From Ahniella sp. (GTDB taxonomy: Bacteria; Pseudomonadota; Gammaproteobacteria; Xanthomonadales; Ahniellaceae): a stretch of DNA of 64,000 bases. The translations under genes and the position numbers were made by a program. The stretch lies in assembly GCA_016712105.1 (NCBI GenBank), contig JADJRU010000012.1, positions 1 through 64,000 on the forward strand, given 5' to 3'. Numbering within the stretch: the stretch's first letter is position 1; each line of letters starts with the position of its first letter. Shown here in pieces: positions 8,321-17,602 of this stretch. The notes beneath the pieces were generated by a model. That model was not told the origin of the DNA, did not search any database, and saw only the letters and a program-made list of their open reading frames with translations.

Positions 8321-10054
8321 TTACTCCTGCACCACGCGAAGCACTTCCTCGATCGTGGTCACACCCTGCATCGACTTGAACAGGCCGTCCTCGTACATCG
8401 TGCGCATGCCTTCGTCGCGCGCCGCCTGTTCGATCACGCCCATGTCGGCATGCTGCATGACCAGGCGTCGCAGTGGGTCGGTCATCACCAGGAATTCCAT
8501 GATCGTCGTCCGTCCGTGGTAACCGCTCGGCATCAGTGGCGTGCCAGTGGGTCGATACAGGCGAATCGGGCCTTCCGCCTGGAACCGGCGGAGCTTGAAC
8601 TCATCGACCACTTCCGGCAACGGCTCGTACGGCACGGCATTGGCGATATCCAGGCGACGCACCAGACGCTGCGCGAGGATGCCGTTCACGGTTGACGTGA
8701 GCAGGTAATCCTCGACACCCATGTCGAGCAGTCGCGTGATGCCACCTGCGGCGTTGTTGGTATGCAACGTCGACAACACCAGATGTCCGGTCAGCGCGGA
8801 CTGGATGGCGATCTTTGCCGTTTCCAGATCGCGCATTTCGCCGATCATGATGATGTCCGGATCCTGGCGCACGATCGATCGCAGCGCATGCGAGAAGTCG
8901 AGACCGATCTGCGGCTTGGCCTGGATCTGGTTGACGCCTTCGATCTGGTATTCGACCGGATCCTCGACCGTGATGATCTTCACGTCCGGGGTATTGAGCT
9001 TGCTGAGCGCGGTGTACAGCGTGGTGGTCTTGCCCGAGCCGGTCGGGCCGGTGACCAGCATGATGCCGTGCGGCAGTTGCAGCACTTCCATGAAACGCGG
9101 CAGGAATTCGTCGGTGAAACCGAGCGTGTGGAAATCCAGCACGACCGACTCACGATCCAGGATACGCATGACCACCGATTCGCCGAACGAGGTCGGCACG
9201 CTGGAGACACGCAGATCGAGTTCCTTGCCCTGAACCCGCAACATGATGCGGCCGTCCTGCGGCAAGCGGCGTTCGGCGATATTGAGCTTCGCCATGATCT
9301 TGATGCGCGAAATCACGGCCGCCGTGGAACTGGCCGGCGGTGATTCGACTTCCTCGAGCACACCGTCGATGCGATAACGCACCTTCAGGCGGTTCTCGAA
9401 CGGTTCGATGTGGATATCGGATGCCCGCGCCTCGACGGCCCGCTGGATGACCAGGTTGACGAGGCGGATGACCGGCGCTTCCGACGCCAGATCACGCAAA
9501 TGCTCCACGTCGTCTTCGGAACGGGTGGCTTCATCACTGAGATTCTCGACGATCGCGCCCATCGCCGAACGACCGGAGCCGTAGTACCGCTCGATCAGGT
9601 CGTCGATTTCGGATCGGATGCCAATGCGCAGCGACACTTCCTTGCCGGTGGCCAGGGACACGGCCTGCGCCGGATAGTCGTCCTGAGGCTCGGCGACGAG
9701 CAGGTCGACACCGGTTTCCGATTCGCCGATCGGCACCACATGGAACTGCTTGAGGAATCGCACCGACAGCGCCACGCCGGACGGCGGTGCATCCGGGCAA
9801 TCCTTGGCCGACAGCAGTGGCAGGTGCAGCACATCACTCAGGGCTTCGGCTGCATCCTTCTCGCTGACCAGTCCAAGCCGCGTGAGCAGCGAAATGAAAT
9901 CGCCACCCGGGGTTTCCTCATGCAGGCGGCGGGCACGCTGGAGATCGGGATCCCGCAAGCGGCCCCGTTCCAGCAGGTTCTGGCAGATCCGATCTTCCAG
10001 ACTGGCTTCCTGGGCCGGGTGTTCAGCAAGGGCCAGGGCTTCGGTTTCGCTCAT
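8321..10054 (-). CDS. gspE: T2SS assembly ATPase GspE
   Basis: 577 residues. N1E/N2E domains bind GspL (residues 1-150). The motor carries Walker A GPTGSGKTTT (about 335), Asp-box residues, Walker B DIIMIGEMRD and His box TGHLVLSTLHTNNA. The stretch that holds the zinc-binding tetracysteine motif in most GspE proteins (between VRRL and GYHGRTTIMEF) contains no cysteine: the usual C-x-x-C positions read DIAN and PLMPS. Start ATG overlaps the preceding gene's stop (ATGA). First canonical gene of the eleven-gene xps operon. Confidence 0.95.
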   Translation of the reverse strand: MSETEALALAEHPAQEASLEDRICQNLLERGRLRDPDLQRARRLHEETPGGDFISLLTRLGLVSEKDAAEALSDVLHLPLLSAKDCPDAPPSGVALSVRFLKQFHVVPIGESETGVDLLVAEPQDDYPAQAVSLATGKEVSLRIGIRSEIDDLIERYYGSGRSAMGAIVENLSDEATRSEDDVEHLRDLASEAPVIRLVNLVIQRAVEARASDIHIEPFENRLKVRYRIDGVLEEVESPPASSTAAVISRIKIMAKLNIAERRLPQDGRIMLRVQGKELDLRVSSVPTSFGESVVMRILDRESVVLDFHTLGFTDEFLPRFMEVLQLPHGIMLVTGPTGSGKTTTLYTALSKLNTPDVKIITVEDPVEYQIEGVNQIQAKPQIGLDFSHALRSIVRQDPDIIMIGEMRDLETAKIAIQSALTGHLVLSTLHTNNAAGGITRLLDMGVEDYLLTSTVNGILAQRLVRRLDIANAVPYEPLPEVVDEFKLRRFQAEGPIRLYRPTGTPLMPSGYHGRTTIMEFLVMTDPLRRLVMQHADMGVIEQAARDEGMRTMYEDGLFKSMQGVTTIEEVLRVVQE

Positions 10055-10755
10055 GGTTCACCTTCAGGTCTGGGCTTTGGACCCGTCGTACCGTCATTAG
10101 TTTCAAGCCACTGGTCACCTTGCAGGTCGCGCAGGAAATGACGCTGCATCACACCCCAGACAATCACGCCCGACAGGGTCGGCATGACAAGCGAGGAAAA
10201 TTGCCAGAAATACGCCACCAGCGTGGGGTTCACGCCCATTTCGGCAGCGTAGGCCGAGCCGGTGTCTCCCAGCACGACAAATACGTCTTTGGCGACATGC
10301 AGCGCGCAGCCCATGGCATGCAGCGGCAACATGATCAGCCAGCCGATGAAGGAATCGCGAATCTTGTGCAGCAGCGAAAACTCTTCCGATGGCGACGCAA
10401 AAATCAGCCCCCAGTAGACAGCCAGCCCGTAGGTATAGAGCAGGACATTGACGTCGATATCCATCACCGGCCGACCGGCATCGACCGGCACGCCGGGTGG
10501 CAAGGGGATGAAGGCCGCAACATTCCAATGAAAGACGTTCTGCGAGGTCGACTCGACCAGACCCGGCAACCAGACCGACAGGATCAACTCGGCCAGTTCA
10601 CGTGTCGCGTAGGTAATGGGCGAACGCATCGCGAACCAGAAGAAGAACGCCATCGGCAGCCACAGCAGGCACAACAGGAGAAACGTGCGCAGCGACACCG
10701 GCTCGCGTGGCGCCGCCAGATCGGGTTTGCCGAAGTCAGGAACCAGATTAGTCAT
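10051..10755 (-). CDS. Multi-pass membrane protein between purL and gspE, function unknown
   Basis: 234 residues with about five hydrophobic segments: RTFLLLCLLWLPMAFFFWF, ELAELILSVWLPGLV, LLYTYGLAVYWGLIFA, FIGWLIMLPLHAMGCALHVA and a last one near 180-205. The tail is hydrophilic. It recalls proteins annotated as exosortase H-associated membrane proteins, but I cannot confirm that from sequence alone and no exosortase is in view. It starts one base after the purL stop and its stop overlaps the gspE start (ATGA), so it is probably co-expressed with the T2SS. Confidence 0.7.
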   Translation of the reverse strand: MTNLVPDFGKPDLAAPREPVSLRTFLLLCLLWLPMAFFFWFAMRSPITYATRELAELILSVWLPGLVESTSQNVFHWNVAAFIPLPPGVPVDAGRPVMDIDVNVLLYTYGLAVYWGLIFASPSEEFSLLHKIRDSFIGWLIMLPLHAMGCALHVAKDVFVVLGDTGSAYAAEMGVNPTLVAYFWQFSSLVMPTLSGVIVWGVMQRHFLRDLQGDQWLETNDGTTGPKPRPEGEP

Positions 10756-10756
10756 A

Positions 10757-13700
10757 TCAACCCACGAACACCCTTGCGTTGCGGAACAGACGCATCCACG
10801 GCGAATGTTCGCCCCAGTGGTTGGGACGCCAGCTCATCTGGACGGACCGGAACACCCGCTCGGGATGCGGCATCATGATGGTGACACGGCCATCGGCATT
10901 GCTGAACGCCGTGGCGCCGCCGACGGATCCGTTCGGATTCGCCGGATAAAGGTCTGCCGGTTCGCCCGAGGCTTCGACGAAGCGCGCTGCCAGACCTGCC
11001 GCAGCCGCATGCGCCGGGTCACGGAACTGCACCTGCCCCTCGCCATGGGACACCACCACCGGCAACCGTGCGCCAGCCATGCCACGCAACAGGACGGACG
11101 GCGAATCCAGGACTTCGACCAGACTCAGGCGCGCCTCGAACTGTTCGGAACGATTGCGCAGGAAGCGCGGCCAATGTTCGGCGCCCGGCACCAGATCGTG
11201 GAGTTGGCTCAGCATCTGGCAACCATTGCAGACCCCGAGCGCAAACTTGCCCGTGTCGGCAAAAAATGTCGCGAATTGATCACGCAGATCGCCGTGGTAC
11301 CGGATCGAACTGGCCCAGCCTCGCCCGGCACCGAGCACGTCGCCATAGGAGAAACCACCGCAAGCGGCGAGGCCCTGGAAGCGTTCCAGCCGTTCGCGCC
11401 CGGTGATCAGATCGCTCATGTGGACATCAAAGGCGTCGAAACCGGCACGCCGGAAGGCTGCCGCCATTTCAACCTGACCATTCACGCCCTGCTCGCGCAG
11501 GATGGCCACTTTCGGACGAGCACCCCGACGGATGTACGGCGCTGCGATGTCGTCCTCGGGATCAAAGCCGCACTGCGGTTCGAGTGCATGCCGCGCCGAC
11601 AGGCACGATGCCAGTTCCTCGTCGGCACATTCCGGGTTGTCACGGCGACGCTGCATGGCGTGGCTGGTTTCGAGCCAGGTCCGGTACAGGGTGTCGAGGT
11701 CGGTTTGCAGCAAACGGGCATCCGCTTGCAGGACTTCCACGCGGCCGTCCATCCGAAGACCGGCGAACGGGAACACGCGGTCGCCCAAACCTGCCGCCGC
11801 GAAGACTTGCCGCACGGTCGCCAGATCGCTGCGACGGATCTGAATCACCGCACCCAATTCTTCGTTGAACAGCACCGCGTGCGGATCACGTGCGCCGAAC
11901 GCATCGAGATGGATCGCCAGACCGACACCACTCGTGAACGCCATTTCGAGCGCGGTCACGATCGCACCACCATCGGAACGGTCATGGTAGGAGAGCAGGT
12001 GCCCGTCGCGGCTCAGCGCCTGCACGGTTTCGAAGAAGGCACGGAACCGTTTTGTGTCATCCAGGTCGGGCACGGCACCCAAACTGGCCTGGCAGACTTC
12101 CGCAAGGATCGATCGTCCCAGCCGGTCGCGACCCAGGTCGATCAGCAGCAATTCGGTGTCTTCGTCGACCACCAGTTCGGGCGTGAGTGCCGAACGGACG
12201 TCGGCCACGCGCACGAACGCCGTCACGATCAAGGATACCGGTGAGACACTCTTGCAGGCCTGGCCGTCAACCGACCAACTGGCCTGCATCGACAGGGAAT
12301 CCTTGCCGACCGGAATTCCGAGATCAAGCGCCGGACAGAGTTCCATGCCGACCGCTCGCACGGCGTCGAACAACGCCGCATCTTCACCGGGGTGATTGGC
12401 GGCTGCCATCCAGTTGGCGCTGAGCTTGATGTCTGCCAATCGCGCAACCGGCGCCGCGGCCAGGTTCGTCAGCGCCTCGCCGATCGCCATTCGCGCACTC
12501 GCAGCGGCATCCACCAACGCCAGCGGCGTGCGCTCGCCAAGAGCCATCGCTTCGCCGGCATAACCATCGAAATCGAGTAGCGTGACTGCACAGTCGGCTA
12601 CAGGCACCTGGCGCGGACCCACCATCTGGTCGCGCGTGACCAAACCACCCACAGTGCGGTCGCCGATCGTGATGAGAAAACTCTTGGCGGCGACGGTTGG
12701 ATGCTGCAGCACACGCTGGAGCGCCTCGGACAGGCCGATGTCCGGCGCTTCCGTGGCTGGCGTTACCGTTATCCGCCGGGTATCGCGAGACATCTTGGGC
12801 GGCTTGCCGAGCAACACACCGAGCGGCATGTCGACCACCACTTCGCCGCGCAACGAGTCGACCAGTTTCAGCACACGCGATTGCGTGGCCTGACCGACCA
12901 CGGCATACGGGCAGCGCTCGCGTTGGCACATCGCCTCGAATTCGGCCAGACGCTCAGGCCGCACGCCGAGCACGTAACGCTCCTGCGCCTCGTTGCACCA
13001 GATCTGCATCGGGCTGAGACCCGGTTCGTCATTGGGAATCCGGCGCAGATCGATCTCGCCACCCACCTCGGAATCGTTCAAGAGTTCGGGCAGGGCATTC
13101 GACAGGCCACCGGCACCGACATCGTGCACGCTGACGATCGGATTCTCGGCACCCATCGACCAGCAGCGGTCGATGACTTCCTGACAGCGTCGTTCCATTT
13201 CCGGGTTGTCGCGCTGCACCGAGGCAAAATCCAGCGCCTCGGTGTTCGTGCCGGAACTGACGGACGAAGCCGCACCGCCGCCCAAGCCGATCAGCATGGC
13301 CGGGCCACCGAGCACGATGACGGCATCACCGTCGGCAAGCACGCCCTTCTCGACCTGATCGGCACGCATGTTGGCGAGCCCGCCCGCGAGCATGATCGGC
13401 TTGTCGTAGGCGCGCACCAGCCCTGGTGCGGCCGCAGCCTCGAAACTGCGGAAGTATCCAGTGATGGCCGGACGCCCGAATTCGTTGTTGAACGCGGCGC
13501 CGCCAAGCGGCCCTTCGCGCATGATGTCGAACGCGGAAGCCATTCTGGGCGGCAGCGCACGCGGCGTTTCCCAGGCCCGCGCGAGGCCGGGAATACGCAG
13601 ATACGACACGCTGAAGCCAGTCAGGCCGGCTTTCGGCTTGGCGCCGCGACCGGTGGCGCCTTCATCGCGGATTTCGCCGCCGGAACCGGTACTGGCGCCC

Positions 13701-14599
13701 GGAAACGGCGCAATCGCGGTCGGGTGATTGTGGGTCTCGCATTTGATCGCAAACGCGATGTCCTGGTCCTCGCTCCGCCACTGGCGCGTCTGGGCGTCAG
13801 CGAGCAAGCGCTGACCGCGCCCGTTGGCCACGACCGCGGCATTGTCGCGGTATGCCGACAGGGTGCCCTGCGGGCTGTGCTTGTGCGTGTTCTTGATCAT
13901 GGCGAACAGCGACAGGGGCTGGTCGACCCCGTCGATGCGCCAGTCGGCATTGAAGATCTTGTGCCGGCAGTGTTCGGAATTGGCCTGCGCGAACATCATC
14001 AGTTCGGCATCCGTGGGATCCCGACCGAGTTCGCCATAGGCTTGGGCGAGGTAGTCGATCTCGTCATCGGACAAGGCCAGCCCCAGCTCCCGATTGGCTT
14101 GCGCCAGCGCGACGCTGGCCTGCTCACCCAGTGCGATATGCACCAGAGGTGCCGGTGCGGTCTGCTGGAACAGCGCGGCGATGGCCTCCAGATCGGTGAA
14201 CGCGGACTGGGTCATCGGGTCGGACAAGACGCGCAGGACCGCAAGACGCATCGAAGCATCCAGCGCTGCCAACCCGCTCAGCTGAAAACGCCAGCCGCGT
14301 TCGACGCGCAGCACAGGCAACCCGGCACCCCGGAGGATCTCGCCGGCCTTGCTGGCCCAGGGCGACAGGGTTCCGACACGCGGCGTGACGAACACGGTTT
14401 CATGGTCGGCACCATCCAGCGTGCCCACGCCATCCAGCAGTTCGACCAAACGCGCCTGATCGAGCGGCCGCGAGGGCTCGGTCGTCAACGCATAAAAGAC
14501 CTGTGCCGCCCGGACTTGCACCTGAAAAGGTGCCAACCTGCGGTTCGATTCCTGGCGCCGAAACGGCGACAGAGTCTCGCGACCCAGCAACAAGTTCAT
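10757..14599 (-). CDS. purL: Phosphoribosylformylglycinamidine synthase (single-chain PurL)
   Basis: 1280 residues, the usual length of the large gammaproteobacterial enzyme. It converts FGAR, glutamine and ATP to FGAM in step four of purine synthesis. Domains: N-terminal PurS-like, linker (DEIDYLAQAYGELGRDPTDAE), two AIRS-like halves (KCETHNHPTAIAPFPGASTG with the ATP site, then VGKDSLSMQASW) and a C-terminal class I glutaminase with catalytic Cys in GVCNGCQM and MPHPERVFRS near the end. I chose ATG 14599 (MNLLLGRETLSPFR) over an upstream in-frame start because the family begins there. Probable first gene of the transcript that continues into the T2SS operon. Confidence 0.97.
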   Translation of the reverse strand: MNLLLGRETLSPFRRQESNRRLAPFQVQVRAAQVFYALTTEPSRPLDQARLVELLDGVGTLDGADHETVFVTPRVGTLSPWASKAGEILRGAGLPVLRVERGWRFQLSGLAALDASMRLAVLRVLSDPMTQSAFTDLEAIAALFQQTAPAPLVHIALGEQASVALAQANRELGLALSDDEIDYLAQAYGELGRDPTDAELMMFAQANSEHCRHKIFNADWRIDGVDQPLSLFAMIKNTHKHSPQGTLSAYRDNAAVVANGRGQRLLADAQTRQWRSEDQDIAFAIKCETHNHPTAIAPFPGASTGSGGEIRDEGATGRGAKPKAGLTGFSVSYLRIPGLARAWETPRALPPRMASAFDIMREGPLGGAAFNNEFGRPAITGYFRSFEAAAAPGLVRAYDKPIMLAGGLANMRADQVEKGVLADGDAVIVLGGPAMLIGLGGGAASSVSSGTNTEALDFASVQRDNPEMERRCQEVIDRCWSMGAENPIVSVHDVGAGGLSNALPELLNDSEVGGEIDLRRIPNDEPGLSPMQIWCNEAQERYVLGVRPERLAEFEAMCQRERCPYAVVGQATQSRVLKLVDSLRGEVVVDMPLGVLLGKPPKMSRDTRRITVTPATEAPDIGLSEALQRVLQHPTVAAKSFLITIGDRTVGGLVTRDQMVGPRQVPVADCAVTLLDFDGYAGEAMALGERTPLALVDAAASARMAIGEALTNLAAAPVARLADIKLSANWMAAANHPGEDAALFDAVRAVGMELCPALDLGIPVGKDSLSMQASWSVDGQACKSVSPVSLIVTAFVRVADVRSALTPELVVDEDTELLLIDLGRDRLGRSILAEVCQASLGAVPDLDDTKRFRAFFETVQALSRDGHLLSYHDRSDGGAIVTALEMAFTSGVGLAIHLDAFGARDPHAVLFNEELGAVIQIRRSDLATVRQVFAAAGLGDRVFPFAGLRMDGRVEVLQADARLLQTDLDTLYRTWLETSHAMQRRRDNPECADEELASCLSARHALEPQCGFDPEDDIAAPYIRRGARPKVAILREQGVNGQVEMAAAFRRAGFDAFDVHMSDLITGRERLERFQGLAACGGFSYGDVLGAGRGWASSIRYHGDLRDQFATFFADTGKFALGVCNGCQMLSQLHDLVPGAEHWPRFLRNRSEQFEARLSLVEVLDSPSVLLRGMAGARLPVVVSHGEGQVQFRDPAHAAAAGLAARFVEASGEPADLYPANPNGSVGGATAFSNADGRVTIMMPHPERVFRSVQMSWRPNHWGEHSPWMRLFRNARVFVG

Positions 14600-14817
14600 C
14601 CGTAAGCCCTTGGACCCGGTCAGGAAAAGAGGGGAAGGATAGCCGATGCGCATGAACGCGGAAATTTACGATTCCCCCGGACGGCACCGGGAACGCGTTC
14701 AAAAACGGGGCAATTTCGCGAAAAATCAATCTGTTGAGCCAATTGGTCCTGCACACTGCAGGTGACACACCCGGTCCCAGCCGGTACTTTTGCGTTTTTG
14801 CTGTCGGTGAAACCACC
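14600..14817. promoter_or_regulatory. Divergent intergenic region between purL and gpmI
   Basis: About 218 bases separating two divergent genes, so it must hold promoters for both the purL-T2SS transcript and the gpmI transcript. An AT-richer patch with a 10-base perfect palindrome TTTCGCGAAA lies at 14714-14723. It does not match the E. coli PurR operator as I know it. I cannot assign -35/-10 boxes with confidence. Confidence 0.4.
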
Positions 14818-16341
14818 ATGGCTGCTGCCAAACCCGTCCTGCTGTTGATCCTCGATGGTTTTGGCCATCGTGTTGATCCAAAAGACAATGCCATTGCCCA
14901 TGCGAACGCGCCGAATTGGCGGGCGCTGCAGGCTGAATGTCCGCATACCCTGATCCAGACGCACGGCCTGTTTGTCGGCCTGCCGGACGGGCAAATGGGC
15001 AATTCCGAGGTGGGGCACATGAACATCGGTGCCGGCCGCGTGGTCTATCAGGACCTGACACGCATCGAGGAAGACATCAGACACGGCCGCTTTGCCACCA
15101 ATGCCGGGATCCAGCTGGCGCTGACCCGTGTCGGCCCGGAACGGACGTTGCACGTGCTGGCGTTGCTGTCGCCAGGCGGTGTGCATAGCCACGAGGAGCA
15201 CGTGTTCGCGCTGCTGCGTGAGGCGGCGGGGCTTGGCCTGAAGCACCTCGCTGTCCACGCGTTCCTGGATGGTCGCGATACGCCTCCGAAAAGTGCCGGC
15301 GACTCTCTGGCGCGCCTTGAACAGGTGTGCGCCGAGACAGGCGCGCGGATCGCGACGATCTGTGGCCGTTATTGGGCCATGGACCGCGACCAGCGCTGGG
15401 ACCGCATGACCGGCGCCTGGTCGATGCTGGTCGACGCCGACGCCGAACACCATGCCGACACGGCCGAAGCTGGACTGGCCGAGGCATATGCCCGTGGCGA
15501 AACCGATGAATTCGTCAAGCCGACGGTAGTCGGGACGGGCGCGCGGATCGAAGACGGCGACAGTGTGTTGTTCCTCAATTTTCGCGCCGATCGGGCACGC
15601 CAACTGGCGCGCGCGTTGGCTGATCCCGGCTTCGATGGCTTCGTCCGGCCGCGGCGACCCGCATTGGCCGCATTCGTGACACTGACCGAATACGCCGCCG
15701 GCCTGCCGGTCAGCGCGGTCTGTTATGCCCCACAAAGCATGCGCAACACCTTGCCGGAGATGCTGGCGAACCGCGGGCTGAAACAGTTGCGGATTGCCGA
15801 GACCGAGAAGTACGCACACGTCACGTTCTTCTTCAACGGCGGTCGCGAGGAACCTTTTGACGGCGAAGAGCGGATTCTGGTGCAAAGCCCCGCCGTTGCG
15901 ACCTATGACCTCCAGCCGGAGATGAGCTTGCCGGAGTTGACCGACCGACTGTGCGAGGCCATTCGCAGCCGTCGTTTTGATGCGATTTTCTGCAATATCG
16001 CGAACCCCGACATGGTCGGCCATACCGGGGTGTTCGCGGCAGCCGTGAAGGCGGTCGAAGCGGTGGATGTCGCGCTGGGCCGAATCCGCTCGGCACTGTC
16101 CGAGGTCGGCGGCGCCATGCTGATCACGGCCGATCATGGCAACCTCGAAATGATGCGGGACCCGGAGACCGGTGAACCCCACACGCAACATACCGTCGGC
16201 CCTGTACCCCTCGTGGGTGTTGGCATCCCCGGACGCCTGCGCGACGGCGGCTCCCTGTGTGACCTCGCCCCCACGGTGCTCGACCTGCTCGGCATCGACG
16301 CCCCGGCGGAAATGGACGGGCGAAGCCTGTTGCAGCGCTGA
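14818..16341 (+). CDS. gpmI: 2,3-bisphosphoglycerate-independent phosphoglycerate mutase
   Basis: 507 residues; interconverts 3- and 2-phosphoglycerate with two Mn ions. The alkaline-phosphatase-like core begins KPVLLLILDGFGHR; the catalytic phosphoserine is in GQMGNSEVGHMNIGAGR. Metal ligands appear in NIANPDMVGHTGV and ITADHGNLEMM. The start is the ATG at 14818, directly before the conserved N-terminus; the 28-codon upstream extension lacks family similarity. The stop is immediately followed by the ATG of the envC-like gene, so the two are probably co-transcribed. Confidence 0.97.
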   Translation: MAAAKPVLLLILDGFGHRVDPKDNAIAHANAPNWRALQAECPHTLIQTHGLFVGLPDGQMGNSEVGHMNIGAGRVVYQDLTRIEEDIRHGRFATNAGIQLALTRVGPERTLHVLALLSPGGVHSHEEHVFALLREAAGLGLKHLAVHAFLDGRDTPPKSAGDSLARLEQVCAETGARIATICGRYWAMDRDQRWDRMTGAWSMLVDADAEHHADTAEAGLAEAYARGETDEFVKPTVVGTGARIEDGDSVLFLNFRADRARQLARALADPGFDGFVRPRRPALAAFVTLTEYAAGLPVSAVCYAPQSMRNTLPEMLANRGLKQLRIAETEKYAHVTFFFNGGREEPFDGEERILVQSPAVATYDLQPEMSLPELTDRLCEAIRSRRFDAIFCNIANPDMVGHTGVFAAAVKAVEAVDVALGRIRSALSEVGGAMLITADHGNLEMMRDPETGEPHTQHTVGPVPLVGVGIPGRLRDGGSLCDLAPTVLDLLGIDAPAEMDGRSLLQR

Positions 16342-17511
16342 ATGGGCGCCTGGCTTCGCTTCCGTCCCGGTTGGTTGGCGGCAGCGCTGCTGGCGCTCTA
16401 CCTGCCGATCGCGGCTGCGGCCGCGCCGAATGAGCAGGCGCTGACCGAAGCCAAACTCAAGGAACTGCGGGCACAAATCGCCGAGGCAGCCGCAGCGCTG
16501 CAAGCGGTCGAAGCCGGTCGCCAGAGCGAACTCGACGCCCTCAAGCTGCTCGACCAAACCCAGGCACTCGTGGCTGCTGCAGCCAAAGCCCGAGACCGCG
16601 AGGCAGCCGACGTGGCCGCCGTTCGAACCCACATCATCGCCCAGCAGAAAGCCATGGCCGAGCAGGTCGAACGCCAGCGCCAAAGGCTGACCGGACTGGT
16701 CCGGCAGGCCCATGCCGGGGGCCGCGGCGAAGGAGTGCGCGCGCTGTTCGATCGCGAAGGATCCGATCGCAGCCTCCGCCAACTTGGCTACCTGCGTGTG
16801 TTCAAGCGGGAGCGGGAGCAACGCATCCGGCGGCTGCTTGCCGATGCTCGCCGGCTCGCGCACTTGAACGAGGCCAGCCGAGCGGCCGACAAGGCGCATG
16901 CGGTGGCGTCCCGCCTCGACGCCTTGCAGTCGGCCGAACTCGAAGTCCGGCGCGGACAGCACGATGTGGCGCTGGCGGCACTGAAGGAACGACTGAGCGC
17001 ACAGCGGGGCGTACTCGGCGAACTGGCGCGGGATGAACGCGCCTTGATGGAACTGCTCGAACGCCTCACCGATGTCCTGGCCGATGTCCGCTCGGACCTG
17101 GCCCGTCAGGAGGCGCCGATCAAAGGCCGCCGGGGCCGCTTGCCATGGCCGGTTCGTGGTCAGGTGATACAGAAATTCGGGGTGACGGTGGCACCCGGAC
17201 GGGTCAGCGATGGCATTTTGATCACCGCCGAACCCGGCACACCGGTCCATGCCGTCGCACACGGCCGCATTGCGTTTGCCGAATGGCTGAAAGGTTATGG
17301 CCTGCTGACCATCATCGACCACGGTGACGGGGTGATGAGCCTCTATGCCCAGAACGAAACGCTGTCGCGTGAATTGGGCGATTGGGTCGAAGCCGGTGAC
17401 GCCATTGCCACGGTGGGCAACAGCGGCGGCAATGATCGTGTCGGCCTGTATTTTGAGTTGCGCCAGAACTCCCAGCCACAGAACCCATTGGCTTGGCTGG
17501 TGCGGGAGTGA
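16342..17511 (+). CDS. envC: EnvC-like murein hydrolase activator (degenerate LytM domain)
   Basis: 389 residues: signal peptide (WLAAALLALYLPIAAAAA), a long coiled coil (about residues 30-250, rich in Glu, Arg, Ala and Leu) and a C-terminal LytM/M23 domain (PWPVRGQVIQKFGV to PQNPLAWLVRE). The zinc ligands of active M23 enzymes are missing: the HxxxD site reads RVSDGILI and the HxH site is GLYFELR. Loss of catalysis is typical of EnvC, which activates septal amidases (AmiA/B) rather than cutting peptidoglycan itself. It lies next to gspA, whose product also contacts peptidoglycan. Adjacent to gpmI without a gap. Confidence 0.85.
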   Translation: MGAWLRFRPGWLAAALLALYLPIAAAAAPNEQALTEAKLKELRAQIAEAAAALQAVEAGRQSELDALKLLDQTQALVAAAAKARDREAADVAAVRTHIIAQQKAMAEQVERQRQRLTGLVRQAHAGGRGEGVRALFDREGSDRSLRQLGYLRVFKREREQRIRRLLADARRLAHLNEASRAADKAHAVASRLDALQSAELEVRRGQHDVALAALKERLSAQRGVLGELARDERALMELLERLTDVLADVRSDLARQEAPIKGRRGRLPWPVRGQVIQKFGVTVAPGRVSDGILITAEPGTPVHAVAHGRIAFAEWLKGYGLLTIIDHGDGVMSLYAQNETLSRELGDWVEAGDAIATVGNSGGNDRVGLYFELRQNSQPQNPLAWLVRE

Positions 17512-17602
17512 CCCCGTCGTTTCCGGCCAGCGGGAACCAAAACGGCGCTCGTCGGGTCCGATCAGGATTCGTTTCGCTCGCCATTCGGGCTACGCTTCAA
17601 CC

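Noticed and set aside
10757..14653. PurL starting at 14653
   Set aside because: The first 18 residues lack family similarity; MNLLLG at 14599 matches the usual N-terminus.
14620..17322. A 900-codon open frame on the minus strand opposite gpmI and the envC-like gene
   Set aside because: Its residues are an antisense shadow of two clearly recognised genes, with no domain text of its own.
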